64,000 nt of DNA from Oscillibacter sp. (lineage in GTDB: Bacteria; Bacillota; Clostridia; Oscillospirales; Oscillospiraceae), in the NCBI GenBank assembly GCA_022795445.1, contig JAAWGR010000005.1, positions 1 through 64,000 of the forward strand. Direction: 5' to 3'. A program made the position numbers and the translations under genes. Within the stretch, counting starts at the first letter, position 1, and every line of letters starts with the position of its first letter. Under the pieces are notes generated by a model. That model did no database searches, was not told where the DNA came from, and saw nothing but the letters and a program-made list of their open reading frames with translations. This document shows positions 52,193-62,449 of the stretch, piece after piece.

Positions 52193-53317
52193 ATGAAACA
52201 AAAACTGGTCTCCCTGGCGTTCGCTCTGGCGCTGCTGGCGGGTACGGTGTCCGCCGCCGCGTTTGTTGACGTAGACCAAGACCATTATTACGCCCAAGCC
52301 GTTGCCTGGGCAGTGGAAAAGGGGATTACCACCGGTACGACAGAATCTACCTTTTCTCCAAACGGAATCTGCACTCGGGGACAAATTCTCACCTTCCTGT
52401 GGCGGGCCGCCGGGTCCCCAGAACCAGAATCCACAGAGAGTCCCTTCGATGATGTTACGCCGGACTTGAACCCGGATTTCTACAAGGCGATCCTTTGGGC
52501 TGCCGAACAGAGTATCATCTCAGATCAGGCTGATGGAAGCTTTTTCCCCAACAATCCATGCAGTCGTGGTGATACCACACGGTTCCTCTGGCGCTACGCT
52601 GGGAGTCCCAAGCCCTATTTCCCTGCCGAGTTTGACGATGTTCCCCCTAATACGGACTATGCGGAAGCTGTGGGCTGGGCGGTGGAAAATGGCATCACCA
52701 GCGGCGTAACGGAAACCAGTTTTTCCCTGGACGCCCCCTGCACTCGCGGGCAGATCGTAACCTTCCTCTACCGTTCCCTCGGGGCCGACACAGATTTTCT
52801 GGAAGTCCCCGCCCATACGCCGCCCGCAGCGCCCCAGCAACCGGAACAGCGCCCCCTTCAGACCCTTACCGGCGACGGATATGCCTATTCCCTTGGCTTG
52901 GACGGCAGCGAGTTCACCAGCGAAAACGCCTATGAATCGACGGTTCAAGTAGACATTTACTCAGACGTTGAGGCAGTCTTGACCGTCCAAGTCCCCTTCC
53001 CCCTCTTCCAAGCTTGGGACTATTCTGTCCGTTTCGCCTCGGAAGATGTCTCTTACCTCTTTACCTACTCCCGTTGGGATGAGGCGTTTGCAGATATGGT
53101 TTCCTGGACGGGGGACCACAACCTCTACCGCATGACCATCGACTATGCCAGCACGGCCAAGTCAACCGAAACCATCCCTCTGGAAGTGGAAATCTCCAGT
53201 GACAATCGTATGGGTGGAATGGTCTCCTGGCAGGTTATTCTGCCTCCGGACTGTGGTTTCCGCTTCAACAACCTGGAAAACTTTACGCTGAGCTGTGAAG
53301 TCAGCTCCAGTGCATAA
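52193..53317 (+). CDS. Secreted S-layer-homology protein
   Basis: 374 residues, ATG 52193. A signal peptide (KQKLVSLAFALALLAGTVSA) is followed by three SLH repeats (about 23-75, 85-130, 140-190; each with a W..E.G or G.T.TSF.P pattern, e.g. AVEKGITTGTTESTFSPNG). A Pro-rich linker leads to a beta-rich domain of about 150 residues with no recognised family. It probably binds the cell wall through secondary polymers. Confidence 0.87.
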   Translation: MKQKLVSLAFALALLAGTVSAAAFVDVDQDHYYAQAVAWAVEKGITTGTTESTFSPNGICTRGQILTFLWRAAGSPEPESTESPFDDVTPDLNPDFYKAILWAAEQSIISDQADGSFFPNNPCSRGDTTRFLWRYAGSPKPYFPAEFDDVPPNTDYAEAVGWAVENGITSGVTETSFSLDAPCTRGQIVTFLYRSLGADTDFLEVPAHTPPAAPQQPEQRPLQTLTGDGYAYSLGLDGSEFTSENAYESTVQVDIYSDVEAVLTVQVPFPLFQAWDYSVRFASEDVSYLFTYSRWDEAFADMVSWTGDHNLYRMTIDYASTAKSTETIPLEVEISSDNRMGGMVSWQVILPPDCGFRFNNLENFTLSCEVSSSA

Positions 53318-53333
53318 CGGCAATACGGCAAAC

Positions 53334-53371
53334 AAAAAGCAGGCTGTGCAGATATACAGCCTGCTTTTTTT
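53334..53371 (+). terminator. Bidirectional terminator between SLH gene and aminopeptidase gene
   Basis: AAAAAGCAGGCTGT pairs with ACAGCCTGCTTTTTTT. T runs on both strands let it serve both genes. Confidence 0.82.
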
Positions 53372-53373
53372 GT

Positions 53374-54780
53374 TTACTTTTCCGCGTGGAATACAGCTTT
53401 CATGCCTTTATAGGTCTCGTAGCAGTCCAACTTGGAAACCGTCTCAAACGGCGCGTGCATACTCAGCACTGGAACGCCCGCATCCAAAGTACGGATGTTG
53501 CGGTTGGCCATATACATGGCAACGGTTCCGCCGCCGCCTGCGTCGACCTTGCCCAGCTCGCCGATCTGCCAGATAACCCCAGCTTCATCAAACAGCTGCC
53601 GGACGTAGGCCACGGTCTCCGCATCTGCGTCCGACGCGCCGGACTTGCCCCGCGCACCGGTGTACTTGCACAGGCCGATTCCGTAGTTGATATAGGCCTC
53701 ATTACGCTTTTCAAACACATCGGGGAAGTTGGGATCATACGCAGCGGTCACATCCGCGCTCAGGCAGAAAGAATTTTCAAAACAAGCCCGCAGCGGTACG
53801 TCCTGGGTGGCGCACAGGTCCTCCATGAAGCCGTCGAATGCAGCGGACTGCATACCGGTCACCCCGTTGGAGCCAATTTCTTCCTTATCTGCCAAGACGC
53901 AAACAGCAGTCTTCTGCGGAGCCTTCTGCAAATCCAGCAGAGCCTTCAGCGCTGCATAAGCGCATACGCGGTCATCGTGGCCATAAGCGCCAATCAGAGA
54001 GCGGTCCAAGCCAACATCGCAGGCATCCACAGCAGGCACAGCCTCCAGCTCAGCAGAGTTGAAATCGTCCTCTGTAATGCCATATTTCTCATGCAAAAGC
54101 TGCATGACGGACAGCTTCACCCGGCCCGCTTCATCCTCTCCGCCGATGGGACGACTGCCCAGCAGGATGTTCAGGGACTCGCCGGGGATGGCTTCGCCTA
54201 ATGGTTTTTTATTCTGCGCCGCACCCAGGTGGGGAAGCAAATCCGTAATCACCAAACGGGGGTCGCCTGCCTCGCCGCCGATGTTGACCTCCACCTTCGT
54301 CCCATCCTTCATTGCCACCACGCCATACAGCGCCAGGGGCAGCGTCACCCATTGATATTTTCGGACGCCGCCGTAATAGTGGGTCTTGAAATAGGCCAGC
54401 TCGTTTTCCTCATAAAGAGGGTTCGGCTTTAAATCCAAACGGGGAGAATCGATGTGGGCTGCCACAATCTGCACGCCCTCCGACAAAGGCTTCTGCCCAA
54501 TATGGGCCAGCATCACAGCTTTGCCGCGGTTGCAAAGGTACACCTTATCGTCGGCCTGCAAAGCCATTCCTCGAACGTAGGGCTTATAGCCCGCCTGCTC
54601 TGCCAGACGAATCGTCTCCTTTGTACAGAGCCGCTCGGTCCTGCTGGCATCTAAAAATGCTTTATACCGCGTGCAGTAGTCCTCCATTACATCCAAATCC
54701 TGCTCCTGGATAAGGTCATAGCCGTTTTTCTTGCTGGAAAAAAGCTTCTCCTTCAGCTCCTTATATGCAGACTTCTCCAT
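53374..54780 (-). CDS. M18-family aminopeptidase
   Basis: 468 residues. Metal ligands are in VAAHIDSPRLD, VDACDVGLDRSLIGAYGHDDR, the catalytic LADKEEIGSNG and the late SMHAPFE. M18 enzymes release N-terminal residues, often acidic or neutral, with two metal ions. Complete in length; first of a set of genes that run to prfA. Confidence 0.92.
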   Translation of the reverse strand: MEKSAYKELKEKLFSSKKNGYDLIQEQDLDVMEDYCTRYKAFLDASRTERLCTKETIRLAEQAGYKPYVRGMALQADDKVYLCNRGKAVMLAHIGQKPLSEGVQIVAAHIDSPRLDLKPNPLYEENELAYFKTHYYGGVRKYQWVTLPLALYGVVAMKDGTKVEVNIGGEAGDPRLVITDLLPHLGAAQNKKPLGEAIPGESLNILLGSRPIGGEDEAGRVKLSVMQLLHEKYGITEDDFNSAELEAVPAVDACDVGLDRSLIGAYGHDDRVCAYAALKALLDLQKAPQKTAVCVLADKEEIGSNGVTGMQSAAFDGFMEDLCATQDVPLRACFENSFCLSADVTAAYDPNFPDVFEKRNEAYINYGIGLCKYTGARGKSGASDADAETVAYVRQLFDEAGVIWQIGELGKVDAGGGGTVAMYMANRNIRTLDAGVPVLSMHAPFETVSKLDCYETYKGMKAVFHAEK

Positions 54781-54806
54781 GGTTTACATTCCTCCTAAAT
54801 GGTTTT

Positions 54807-56477
54807 TCATCCTACCGCGTTTTTTCGTTTTTCTTCCAAAATGGATTCCATCAGCCGCTCAAAGAACAGCCGCGCTTCCCGGTAAAAAACATCTGGCGAT
54901 TCTGATGCGTTGTTCAATTCACAGTCACATTTACTCCGGTAAAAATCATCCCCTTTTTGGGCAAACACCCGCAAGCGCGCATATTGCTCCGGGATGTCGT
55001 CCCGGGCCATGATCCGCCGCACCCGCAGCTCCGTCGGCGCAGTAACGGCTACCGTCCGGTCGCAGAGGCGGTCAAGGCCGCTCTCAAAGAGGTTGATCGC
55101 ATCCAGGGCATACAGTCCGTCGGCGGCCTCCACCTGCCGCTCCAGCTCTGGAACCAAGTAACGGAACACGATCTCGTTCAGCTCATCAAGCCGGTCCCGC
55201 TTCGCAAAGACCTCCTGCCCCAGCTTCCGCCGGTTCAGCTGTCCATTGGCGTTGAACACGCCAGGAAATTTTGCATTGATGGCATTTTGAAATTCAGCAT
55301 TCGCCTGCAATATCTCATGATATACCTGATCGCAGTCGATCACGGTACCGCCCATGGCCTGTAAGGCACGCAGGGCGCTGGACTTCCCCGCGCCGGTGCC
55401 GCCGGTCAGGCCCAGGATCACCCGTTGATTATCCGCCTCCAGGACGTGGAACCCAGCGGCTTTCTTCAGACGGTTCCCAATGGCAAACCCCAGCCCGCGG
55501 TTATCGGGGCACTGGGCATAGATTTCTGTCACGCCGCTGTGGTCAAAGCTCCGCAGCGCCTCAAACAGCCGCTGTGCCTGGATCTGCTTATCCTCACTCG
55601 GCCCAAGAGGCCGCACAACCTGCTTGGGGAACAAATGGGCATACTCGTCGAAGCAAATCACCCCGGAAGTCGGGCCAACCCGCTTCCCAATCTCCCGCGC
55701 CGACGCACCAGGCGCACCAGTAATCACCGTTACAGGTGCTTTGGGCGCATAGTGCCGGTACTTCATTCCAGGGGCCGCCGGGCGTTCGTGGGCCTCTATG
55801 GTTCCCAAAGCAGCTTTGTCAACATCAATATGCCCAATCAGCCGCTCCATATCCTCCAGCGGCAGTCCGCCTGGACGCAGGAGCCGGGGCGGCGTACATG
55901 TCAAATCCAACACCGTAGATTCCACACCTAATATACACGGACCGCCGTCCACAAGGCTGTCAATGCGTCCGCCCATGTCCTCCAGGACATCCTGCGCCGT
56001 TGTACAGCTGGGCCGCCCAGAAGTATTCGCGCTGGGAGCTGCAATCGGTACCCCCGCCTCCCGGATGATTGCCAGAGTCACTGGATGATTTGGGCACCGC
56101 ACGCCTACGGTATTCAGGCCCGCCGTGGTGGCATCCGGTACGAGGGGCTGACGCTTGAGGATCATCGTCAGCGGACCTGGCCAGAATTTGCGCGCCAGGA
56201 TATAGGCCATAGGCGGGATGTCTGCACAGTAGCGGGGAAGCCACTGCGCTCCTGTGACATGGAGGATCAGAGGATTATCCTGGGGCCGCCCCTTGACCGC
56301 AAAAATCCGCTGCACTGCCGCCGAGTCCAGCCCATTGGCGCCCAAACCATACACCGTTTCCGTAGGGATACCCACAAGGCCCCCTTCCCGCAGGATTTTT
56401 GCGGCGGCGGAAATTTTATCTTCAATTTCTTTCTGCTGTCCTTTGGTATCCCGCAAATCGTAATAAATCGTTTCCAT
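54807..56477 (-). CDS. Fusion of TsaC/Sua5 (tRNA t6A synthesis) and dephospho-CoA kinase
   Basis: 556 residues. Residues about 1-215 are a TsaC domain (GIPTETVYGLGANG, VKGRPQDNPLILH, APSANTSGRPS, GVESTVLDL) that makes threonylcarbamoyl-AMP. About 245-340 is the Sua5 domain. From about 353 a CoaE domain follows, with Walker A GGTGAGKS at 359-366 and VIDCDQVYHE, which phosphorylates dephospho-CoA in the last step of CoA synthesis. The two activities have no common pathway, so the fusion is unusual. The sequence is continuous, so it is not an assembly error seen as two genes. Confidence 0.93.
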   Translation of the reverse strand: METIYYDLRDTKGQQKEIEDKISAAAKILREGGLVGIPTETVYGLGANGLDSAAVQRIFAVKGRPQDNPLILHVTGAQWLPRYCADIPPMAYILARKFWPGPLTMILKRQPLVPDATTAGLNTVGVRCPNHPVTLAIIREAGVPIAAPSANTSGRPSCTTAQDVLEDMGGRIDSLVDGGPCILGVESTVLDLTCTPPRLLRPGGLPLEDMERLIGHIDVDKAALGTIEAHERPAAPGMKYRHYAPKAPVTVITGAPGASAREIGKRVGPTSGVICFDEYAHLFPKQVVRPLGPSEDKQIQAQRLFEALRSFDHSGVTEIYAQCPDNRGLGFAIGNRLKKAAGFHVLEADNQRVILGLTGGTGAGKSSALRALQAMGGTVIDCDQVYHEILQANAEFQNAINAKFPGVFNANGQLNRRKLGQEVFAKRDRLDELNEIVFRYLVPELERQVEAADGLYALDAINLFESGLDRLCDRTVAVTAPTELRVRRIMARDDIPEQYARLRVFAQKGDDFYRSKCDCELNNASESPDVFYREARLFFERLMESILEEKRKNAVG

Positions 56478-56488
56478 ATTCTGTGCCT

Positions 56489-56770
56489 CTATTTTTCAGA
56501 CCGGGCGTCCTTCGCCCGTGTTTTATATTGCATCAATATCCAAACAACCGTCCCTGCCAGGACCGCCAGAAACAGCGGCAGCAACAGCAGCGCACAAATG
56601 CCTGTAATTTCCGCTTCCTCGGCGGCATAGGGATTTTCGGCCGCGCCACAACGCATGACATACAGCGTCCCCCGCAGCCAATTTCCGGCGAATAACGACT
56701 CCAAGACGGCCAAGCAAGCCGTCAAGCCCAGGAGCAGTCCTGTCAGCAGCGCTTTCAGCAACTTCTTCAC
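56489..56770 (-). CDS. Small two-helix membrane protein
   Basis: 93 residues with hydrophobic segments near 8-27 and 58-78 ([20 protein letters not shown]) and a polar Glu-rich loop between. The start overlaps the prfA stop by four bases, and the TsaC-CoaE gene follows after 11 bases, so it belongs to that operon. No family recognised. Confidence 0.65.
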   Translation of the reverse strand: MKKLLKALLTGLLLGLTACLAVLESLFAGNWLRGTLYVMRCGAAENPYAAEEAEITGICALLLLPLFLAVLAGTVVWILMQYKTRAKDARSEK

Positions 56771-57831
56771 ACCGCACCGCCTTTCAGCTTCTCGGCCTGC
56801 TCCACGGTCGCCAGGGCATCGATGATCTCGTCCAGCGCACCGTCGAGAATCGCGTCCAGCTTATACAGCGTCAGTCCGATTCGGTGGTCGGTTACTCGGC
56901 CCTGTGGAAAATTATAAGTCCGCACCCGCTCGCTCCGGTCGCCGCTGCCCACCTGGCTCCGCCGTTCAGAAGCGGCGGCGGCGGCCTGTTTCTCCCGCTC
57001 CATCTCATACAGCCGGGAACGCAGCACCTTCATCGCCTTATCTTTGTTTTTATACTGGCTCCGCTCATCCTGGCATTCTACAACCAGCCCTGTGGGCAGG
57101 TGGGTGATCCGGATGGCAGATTCTGTTTTGTTCACATGCTGGCCCCCTGCGCCGGAAGAGCGGTAGGTATCAATCTGCAAATCCTTGGGATCGACCTCAC
57201 ACTCCACATCCTCAGCCTCCGGCAGCACAGCCACCGTGGCGGCGCTGGTGTGAATACGCCCGCCGGACTCCGTTTCCGGCACCCGCTGCACCCGGTGGAC
57301 GCCGCTCTCGTATTTCAGCCGGGAGAACACTCCCTCGCCTTCCACCAGGACACTGCACTCTTTCACACCGCCAAGCTCGGTCTCATTCAAACTCACAATA
57401 TCCAGCTTCCAACCCTGCCGCTGGGCATACATGGTATACATCCGCAGCAAAGAACCTGCAAACAATGCGCTTTCCTCGCCCCCAACGCCGCTCCGCAGTT
57501 CCAAGATGACATTGCGGTGATCGTTGGGGTCCTTCGGTAAGAGCAGAATGCGCACTTGTTCTTGGAGCGCCTCCAGCTCCGCACGGGCGGCGCTCAGTTC
57601 CTCCTGGGCCAGCTCCCGCAAGTCCGGGTCATGGAGCAGCACTTCCGCTTCGGCGCGGCGGCGCTCAGCATCCTCCCAGGCACGGCAGGCCTCCGTTACC
57701 GGAGATAGTTCCTTCAGTTCCCGCTGGATATCCCGCAGCCGGTTGGCATCTCCATAAACGGCCGGGTCAGATAGTTCTGTCTCCAAGGATTCCTGGCGCA
57801 CCGCCAGCTCCTTCAGTTTTTCTAGCAACAC
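56767..57831 (-). CDS. prfA: Peptide chain release factor 1
   Basis: 354 residues, full length. The GGQ motif is in [17 protein letters not shown], and [20 protein letters not shown] is the conserved block before it. RF1 reads UAA and UAG stops and cuts the peptide from tRNA. Start at ATG 57831. Upstream on the same strand lies the flavodoxin gene. Confidence 0.96.
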   Translation of the reverse strand: MLLEKLKELAVRQESLETELSDPAVYGDANRLRDIQRELKELSPVTEACRAWEDAERRRAEAEVLLHDPDLRELAQEELSAARAELEALQEQVRILLLPKDPNDHRNVILELRSGVGGEESALFAGSLLRMYTMYAQRQGWKLDIVSLNETELGGVKECSVLVEGEGVFSRLKYESGVHRVQRVPETESGGRIHTSAATVAVLPEAEDVECEVDPKDLQIDTYRSSGAGGQHVNKTESAIRITHLPTGLVVECQDERSQYKNKDKAMKVLRSRLYEMEREKQAAAAASERRSQVGSGDRSERVRTYNFPQGRVTDHRIGLTLYKLDAILDGALDEIIDALATVEQAEKLKGGAV

Positions 57832-57865
57832 CTATCACCTCCCTGCACACAGCTTCAAAGCTCTG

Positions 57866-58354
57866 TCAGCTCTCCAAGAATTCCCGCGTCTCGCGGATAA
57901 ACTCTTCCTCCCAGAAGGCGTAACCCACCGAACCGCTCCGCAGGGACACTGCCGTCCGGTGTCCGCAGGACGTATATAAATCCATCTGCGCAAACACCCG
58001 CTCGCTTTTCTCCTCTGTTCCCCGCGTGAGGACATAGGAGGCATTCCGCAGCTCGCGCCCGTGCAGCTTCAAGAAACTCCGCACGACAGAGCTGCACCGT
58101 CCTGCCCAGACTGGTGAACCAACGACTACAAGCCGGTAATCGGTCAGAGGAAACCGCGTCTGATACTTGACAGGCTTTACTGTCCGGCGGGTTGCGTCCA
58201 TGCCGCTGCGCAGCCAGCCGCCCCAACCGGTACGGTCCACGCCGTCCCGCAGCTCTGCAATCTCCGCGCCCAGCGCTTTCGCAATCTCCTCCATTGCTTT
58301 TTTGGTATTGCCCGTCCTGGAATAATAAATGCACAGCACGTTGTTCCAAGCCAT
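57866..58354 (-). CDS. Flavodoxin-family protein
   Basis: 162 residues. FMN phosphate loop YSRTGNTKKAMEE near residue 12, and GSPVWAGRCSS in the FMN ring-binding part. Single-domain electron carriers or NAD(P)H-quinone reductase-like proteins. The partner enzyme is not apparent from neighbours. Confidence 0.88.
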   Translation of the reverse strand: MAWNNVLCIYYSRTGNTKKAMEEIAKALGAEIAELRDGVDRTGWGGWLRSGMDATRRTVKPVKYQTRFPLTDYRLVVVGSPVWAGRCSSVVRSFLKLHGRELRNASYVLTRGTEEKSERVFAQMDLYTSCGHRTAVSLRSGSVGYAFWEEEFIRETREFLES

Positions 58355-58368
58355 GTGCTCATCCTTTC

Positions 58369-59139
58369 TTATCTGTCAAACAGCGCCGTTTTCACCACTG
58401 CAAAGGCTTCCCGCAGGTAATAGTTTGCTGTCAGCCACCACCATGGCAGTTCTGCCGGCACATCAATCGTCCGCAGTCCCTGCCTCTGGGCGATCATGTG
58501 CGCCCGGAAGCAGTGGAAATCATTCGTCACAACAGCAATAACTGCCGTCTCCGTGTCCAAGCCATAAGCCGACAGCAATTCTTTGGAGTACGCAAAGTTT
58601 TCTGCTGTGTTGGTCGACTGTTCTTCTAACAAATAGCGGGTGTTTTCCGCTTCATTATCCGTCCACAATGCCCGGCGCATGGCCTCGGCCTCGGAGATAT
58701 TCTCCCCACCGCCCTTGCCGCCGGACAAGACCACTGGCACATCCGGATGGTCCTTCAAATACACCGCGGCAGCCTGGATACGTGTCCAAAGGGCCGCCGA
58801 CGGTTCCTCGCCATTGACCCCAGCCCCCAGGACGATCACGGCATCCACCGGCAGGGCAGAGTTGTCCGCCTCACCCCGGCAGATAACGGTCGCCTCGATG
58901 CCGCACAGGATGCTGACACCAGCCGCTAATCCCACCAGAAAAATCCGGCTGCAGAGTTTCCCGGCCTTGGACGTCTTCGCCCAGCGGTTCAGCAGCAGCC
59001 CCAAAATCCAGACCACTGCAATGCCCAGCAGAAAAAAGCCGGTAAACCGCATCCCATTTGGTATCACAGCCAAGGCCAATCCCAAGGCCGTTAACCCCCC
59101 AATTATCCAATAAACCATCCGTTTTCGTCGAAATCTCAT
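58369..59139 (-). CDS. YdcF/ElyC/SanA-family membrane protein (DUF218)
   Basis: 256 residues. Two or three N-terminal hydrophobic helices, then a DUF218 domain: AVIVLGAGVNGEEPSAAL, VLSGGKGGGENISEAEAM, EEQSTNTAENFAYSKELL and VTNDFHCFRAHMIA. SanA and ElyC relatives affect envelope integrity; the reaction is unknown. Close to the ABC-F gene upstream. Confidence 0.85.
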   Translation of the reverse strand: MRFRRKRMVYWIIGGLTALGLALAVIPNGMRFTGFFLLGIAVVWILGLLLNRWAKTSKAGKLCSRIFLVGLAAGVSILCGIEATVICRGEADNSALPVDAVIVLGAGVNGEEPSAALWTRIQAAAVYLKDHPDVPVVLSGGKGGGENISEAEAMRRALWTDNEAENTRYLLEEQSTNTAENFAYSKELLSAYGLDTETAVIAVVTNDFHCFRAHMIAQRQGLRTIDVPAELPWWWLTANYYLREAFAVVKTALFDR

Positions 59140-59154
59140 CTCTGTTTTGCTGTC

Positions 59155-61050
59155 CTATCCCTCTGCAAGCTCGCTGAGCCGTTCCCACCGCTCGTATAGC
59201 GCATCCAGGGCGGCCTGCGCTGTTTCCCGGGCCTGCGTCAGTTCTGTCAGTTTTTCATAATCACAAGCAGCGGCCTCCATATCGGCCTCCAAAGCCACCA
59301 TTTCCTCCTCCGCCTTGGCAATGTCGCGTTCACAGATCGTCAGCTGCCGCCGGGCGTTCTGCTGGGCACGGTTGCCCCGCGCCGGACGCTCCCCTTTTTC
59401 CTTCGCCGGCTTCACCGGTTCCGGCTTTGCGGCTTCCTCCTGGGCCTTCATCTGCCGGTACTGCGCAAAGCCCATAGGATAATCTGTAATGGTCTCCCCC
59501 GCCAGTTCCCAGACGCGGGTCGCAAAACGGTTGATGAAATACCGGTCATGGCTGACGAACAATAAGGTCCCGTCATAGGCCTCCACTGCTTCCTCGATCC
59601 ATTCTCTGGAAGCAATATCCAAGTGGTTCGTCGGCTCATCCAAAATCAGAAAGTTGATCTCGTCATCCATCAGCATACAAAGCCGCAGGCGGCTCTGCTC
59701 CCCGCCAGAGAGCACTGAGACAGGCTTCATCACGTCTTCACCACGGAAGTCGTACGCCGCCAAGCGGTTTCGGGCGCTCTGGGCCGACAGTCCCCGTTTT
59801 GCGGCCATCATATTCTCCACCAGATTCCAATCTGGATGTTCAAAATGGATGATCTGCGGCAAGTACGCCGCCCGCACCTGGGGACCAAACCGGATACGGC
59901 CTTCATCGGGGTACAGCTCGCCCATAATCATCTTGATCAGGGTAGATTTCCCCGTCCCATTGTCGCCCAGCAGAGCAATACGCTCACCGCCCTCAACCTT
60001 CAGGCTCACGCCGTCAAACAGGTGCTTGTCCCCATAAGACTTTCCAATCCCCCGCAGGGCGAGGGCCTCATCACCATGAAACTCGGCGGTGGAAAACCGG
60101 GCGTCCATTTTCCGAGCTTTGACCGGCTTTTCCGTCGTCCGCATACGCTCAATCCGGCGCTCAATGTTGATCGCCCGCCGGTAGGTTTTGTCCATACCTT
60201 GGAACGCCCACAGCCGCAGCTGGTCCGCAGCTCTCTCCAACTGCTCGATCTTTGCCTGTTCTTTCTGGTATTGCTTCAAGCGTTCCTGATAACGCCGCTC
60301 TTTCTCCACGACATAGAAACTATAATTCCCACTATAAAACTCCGCCTTGCCGTCCTCAATTTCGATCACACGCTTGACCACCCGGTCCAAGAAATAACGG
60401 TCGTGGGAAATCGCCACGACTGTACCCCGGAAGCCCCGGATATATTCCTCCAGCCACTCGGTTGCATGAAGATCCAAATGGTTTGTCGGTTCGTCCAGCA
60501 ACAGGATATCGGTGTCCTCCAAAATCAGCCGCCCCAGGTTCACCCGGGTCTTTTCCCCTCCGGAGAGGCTGTCAAACAGCTGCGTCCGCATTTCCTCCGG
60601 AATGGACAGCCCTTTTGCAATCTTATTCACAGCAACATCGGTATCATAGCCGCCAAACACCTCGAAGCGTTCACTGAGGGCGCCGTAGCGCCGCAGGATG
60701 GCAGGATCGGATTCCCCCGCCGCCATGCGGCCCGCCAAAGCCTCCATCTCTTTCGCTAACGCTTCCAAGCGAGCGAAAGCAGAACGCAAAACATCCTCTA
60801 CCGTATACCCGGCCGGATATACGGGAATCTGGGAAATCAGCCCCAACCGCCGCCCCTGGCCGATCACCACCTGCCCTTCGTCGGCATCCAGCTCGCCGGT
60901 GAGGATTCGGAACAGGGTGGTTTTGCCTGCGCCATTGCGGCCCAACAGGCCCACCCGTTCCCCTTGGTCGATCTGAAAGGTTAAATTTTCGAAAACATTA
61001 TGTCCAACCTCGAAAGATTTTACAAGGCTGTTCACTTGTAGGTCAATCAT
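59155..61050 (-). CDS. ABC-F family ATPase
   Basis: 631 residues with two ABC domains and no membrane part. Walker A motifs are GRNGAGKTTL and GDNGTGKSTL; signatures are LSGGEKTRVN and LSGGEQSRLR. A linker rich in Arg and Glu between them and a C-terminal coiled coil fit ribosome-bound ABC-F proteins that rescue stalled ribosomes or protect against antibiotics. Overlaps murF by eight bases. Confidence 0.93.
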   Translation of the reverse strand: MIDLQVNSLVKSFEVGHNVFENLTFQIDQGERVGLLGRNGAGKTTLFRILTGELDADEGQVVIGQGRRLGLISQIPVYPAGYTVEDVLRSAFARLEALAKEMEALAGRMAAGESDPAILRRYGALSERFEVFGGYDTDVAVNKIAKGLSIPEEMRTQLFDSLSGGEKTRVNLGRLILEDTDILLLDEPTNHLDLHATEWLEEYIRGFRGTVVAISHDRYFLDRVVKRVIEIEDGKAEFYSGNYSFYVVEKERRYQERLKQYQKEQAKIEQLERAADQLRLWAFQGMDKTYRRAINIERRIERMRTTEKPVKARKMDARFSTAEFHGDEALALRGIGKSYGDKHLFDGVSLKVEGGERIALLGDNGTGKSTLIKMIMGELYPDEGRIRFGPQVRAAYLPQIIHFEHPDWNLVENMMAAKRGLSAQSARNRLAAYDFRGEDVMKPVSVLSGGEQSRLRLCMLMDDEINFLILDEPTNHLDIASREWIEEAVEAYDGTLLFVSHDRYFINRFATRVWELAGETITDYPMGFAQYRQMKAQEEAAKPEPVKPAKEKGERPARGNRAQQNARRQLTICERDIAKAEEEMVALEADMEAAACDYEKLTELTQARETAQAALDALYERWERLSELAEG

Positions 61051-62419
61051 AAGAATCTCCGCTCAATTGTTCCGTCATCTTTTCAAAATGCATCGCATGG
61101 GACGCCTTAACCAGCACTGCCGTACCGGGGCGCAGCTGCCGCCGCAATTCTGGAAGGGCTTCCTCCTGGCTGGTAAAATACAAGACGGAGCTGCCGCTCT
61201 GAGCGGCGCCGTCGGCGATTTTAGCGGCCTTGTCGCCGATGGCTACCACCATATCCACCCCCAGCATTGCCGCCAAGGCTCCCATATTATAGTGGGCACG
61301 GTCGGTCAGCTCGCCCAGCTCGCCCATATCCCCCAGTACCGCGACTTTGCGGTCGCAGTCCGTCCGCGCCAGCACCTCCAGCGCCGCCGCTACAGACTGG
61401 GGATTTGCGTTATAGCAATCGTCCAGGATAATGCGTCCGCAGGACTTGCGCAGCACCCGCATACGGGAACCGGCAGGCACATAGGCCGCCACCCCCCGGA
61501 CGATCTCGTCATGGCCCAAGCCTAGGGACTCCGCCACGGCTACAGCAATCGAGGCCGAATAGGCCATATACTCTCCCGGTGTAGAAATGGTCAGGGCATA
61601 CTGGTCTTTTTCTGTCGTAACCGTGCAGGTGATGCCTCCCACGCCGCGGTCGGTCAGCTCGGTAATCCGGGCCTGACAGTGCCGGGACTTGCCGCAGCGA
61701 ACGGTGGGAAAATTGACCGACACGGTATCCAGCAGCGGGTCATCGCCGTTGAGGACAACCAACCCGCCGGGCTTCAGGTGGGTGAAAATCTCGCACTTTG
61801 CCCGTAAAATCCCCTGACGGCTGCCCAGGAACTCAATATGGGCGTCGCCAATATTGGAGATGACCGCGATGTCCGGACGCACCATTTCCCCGAGATATTC
61901 GATCTCGCCGAAATGGTTCATCCCCGTCTCAATCACCGCCGCCTCGTGCTCCGGGCCTATGTCCAAAAGTGTCAGCGGGGTCCCGATATCATTGTTAAAA
62001 TTACCCGGCGTCTTGAATACCCGCAGCTTTGCGCCTAAGACAGAAGCAATCATTTCCTTGGTGGTCGTTTTTCCTACGCTGCCGGTGATCTGGACCACCG
62101 GCAGCGAAAACCGGCTCCGGTAAGCAGACGCCAACGCCCGCAGAGCCAAACGGGTATCTGGTACCTGGATATAGAACTTGCCGTCTTTCAATCTCTCCGG
62201 CGCACGGGCGCAGAGGCAGCCCGCCGCCCCTGCGTCCAGCGAGGCGTCGATAAAATCATGGCCGTCAAAACGCTCCCCCACCCAGGGCAGGAACAGACAG
62301 CCCGGCGTAATCTTCCGGCTGTCGGTGCAGACGGAAGAGATTACAGGATCTCCCTCCCAGGGGTTCAGCCACACGCCGTCCACGGCGGCAACGATTTCCT
62401 TCACTGTCATGGGCTGCAT
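61043..62419 (-). CDS. murF: UDP-N-acetylmuramoyl-tripeptide-D-alanyl-D-alanine ligase
   Basis: 458 residues, start ATG 62419 after GGGGGAGG. Mur-ligase ATP loop ITGSVGKTTTKEMI, the GNFNNDIGTPLTLL block, and DDCYNANPQSVAAAL late in the protein. MurF adds D-Ala-D-Ala to the cell-wall precursor. The preceding gene, ddl, makes that dipeptide, so the two form a functional pair. Confidence 0.94.
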   Translation of the reverse strand: MQPMTVKEIVAAVDGVWLNPWEGDPVISSVCTDSRKITPGCLFLPWVGERFDGHDFIDASLDAGAAGCLCARAPERLKDGKFYIQVPDTRLALRALASAYRSRFSLPVVQITGSVGKTTTKEMIASVLGAKLRVFKTPGNFNNDIGTPLTLLDIGPEHEAAVIETGMNHFGEIEYLGEMVRPDIAVISNIGDAHIEFLGSRQGILRAKCEIFTHLKPGGLVVLNGDDPLLDTVSVNFPTVRCGKSRHCQARITELTDRGVGGITCTVTTEKDQYALTISTPGEYMAYSASIAVAVAESLGLGHDEIVRGVAAYVPAGSRMRVLRKSCGRIILDDCYNANPQSVAAALEVLARTDCDRKVAVLGDMGELGELTDRAHYNMGALAAMLGVDMVVAIGDKAAKIADGAAQSGSSVLYFTSQEEALPELRRQLRPGTAVLVKASHAMHFEKMTEQLSGDSYD

Positions 62420-62449
62420 GAACCCGACCTCCCCCACGCTATATAGCGC

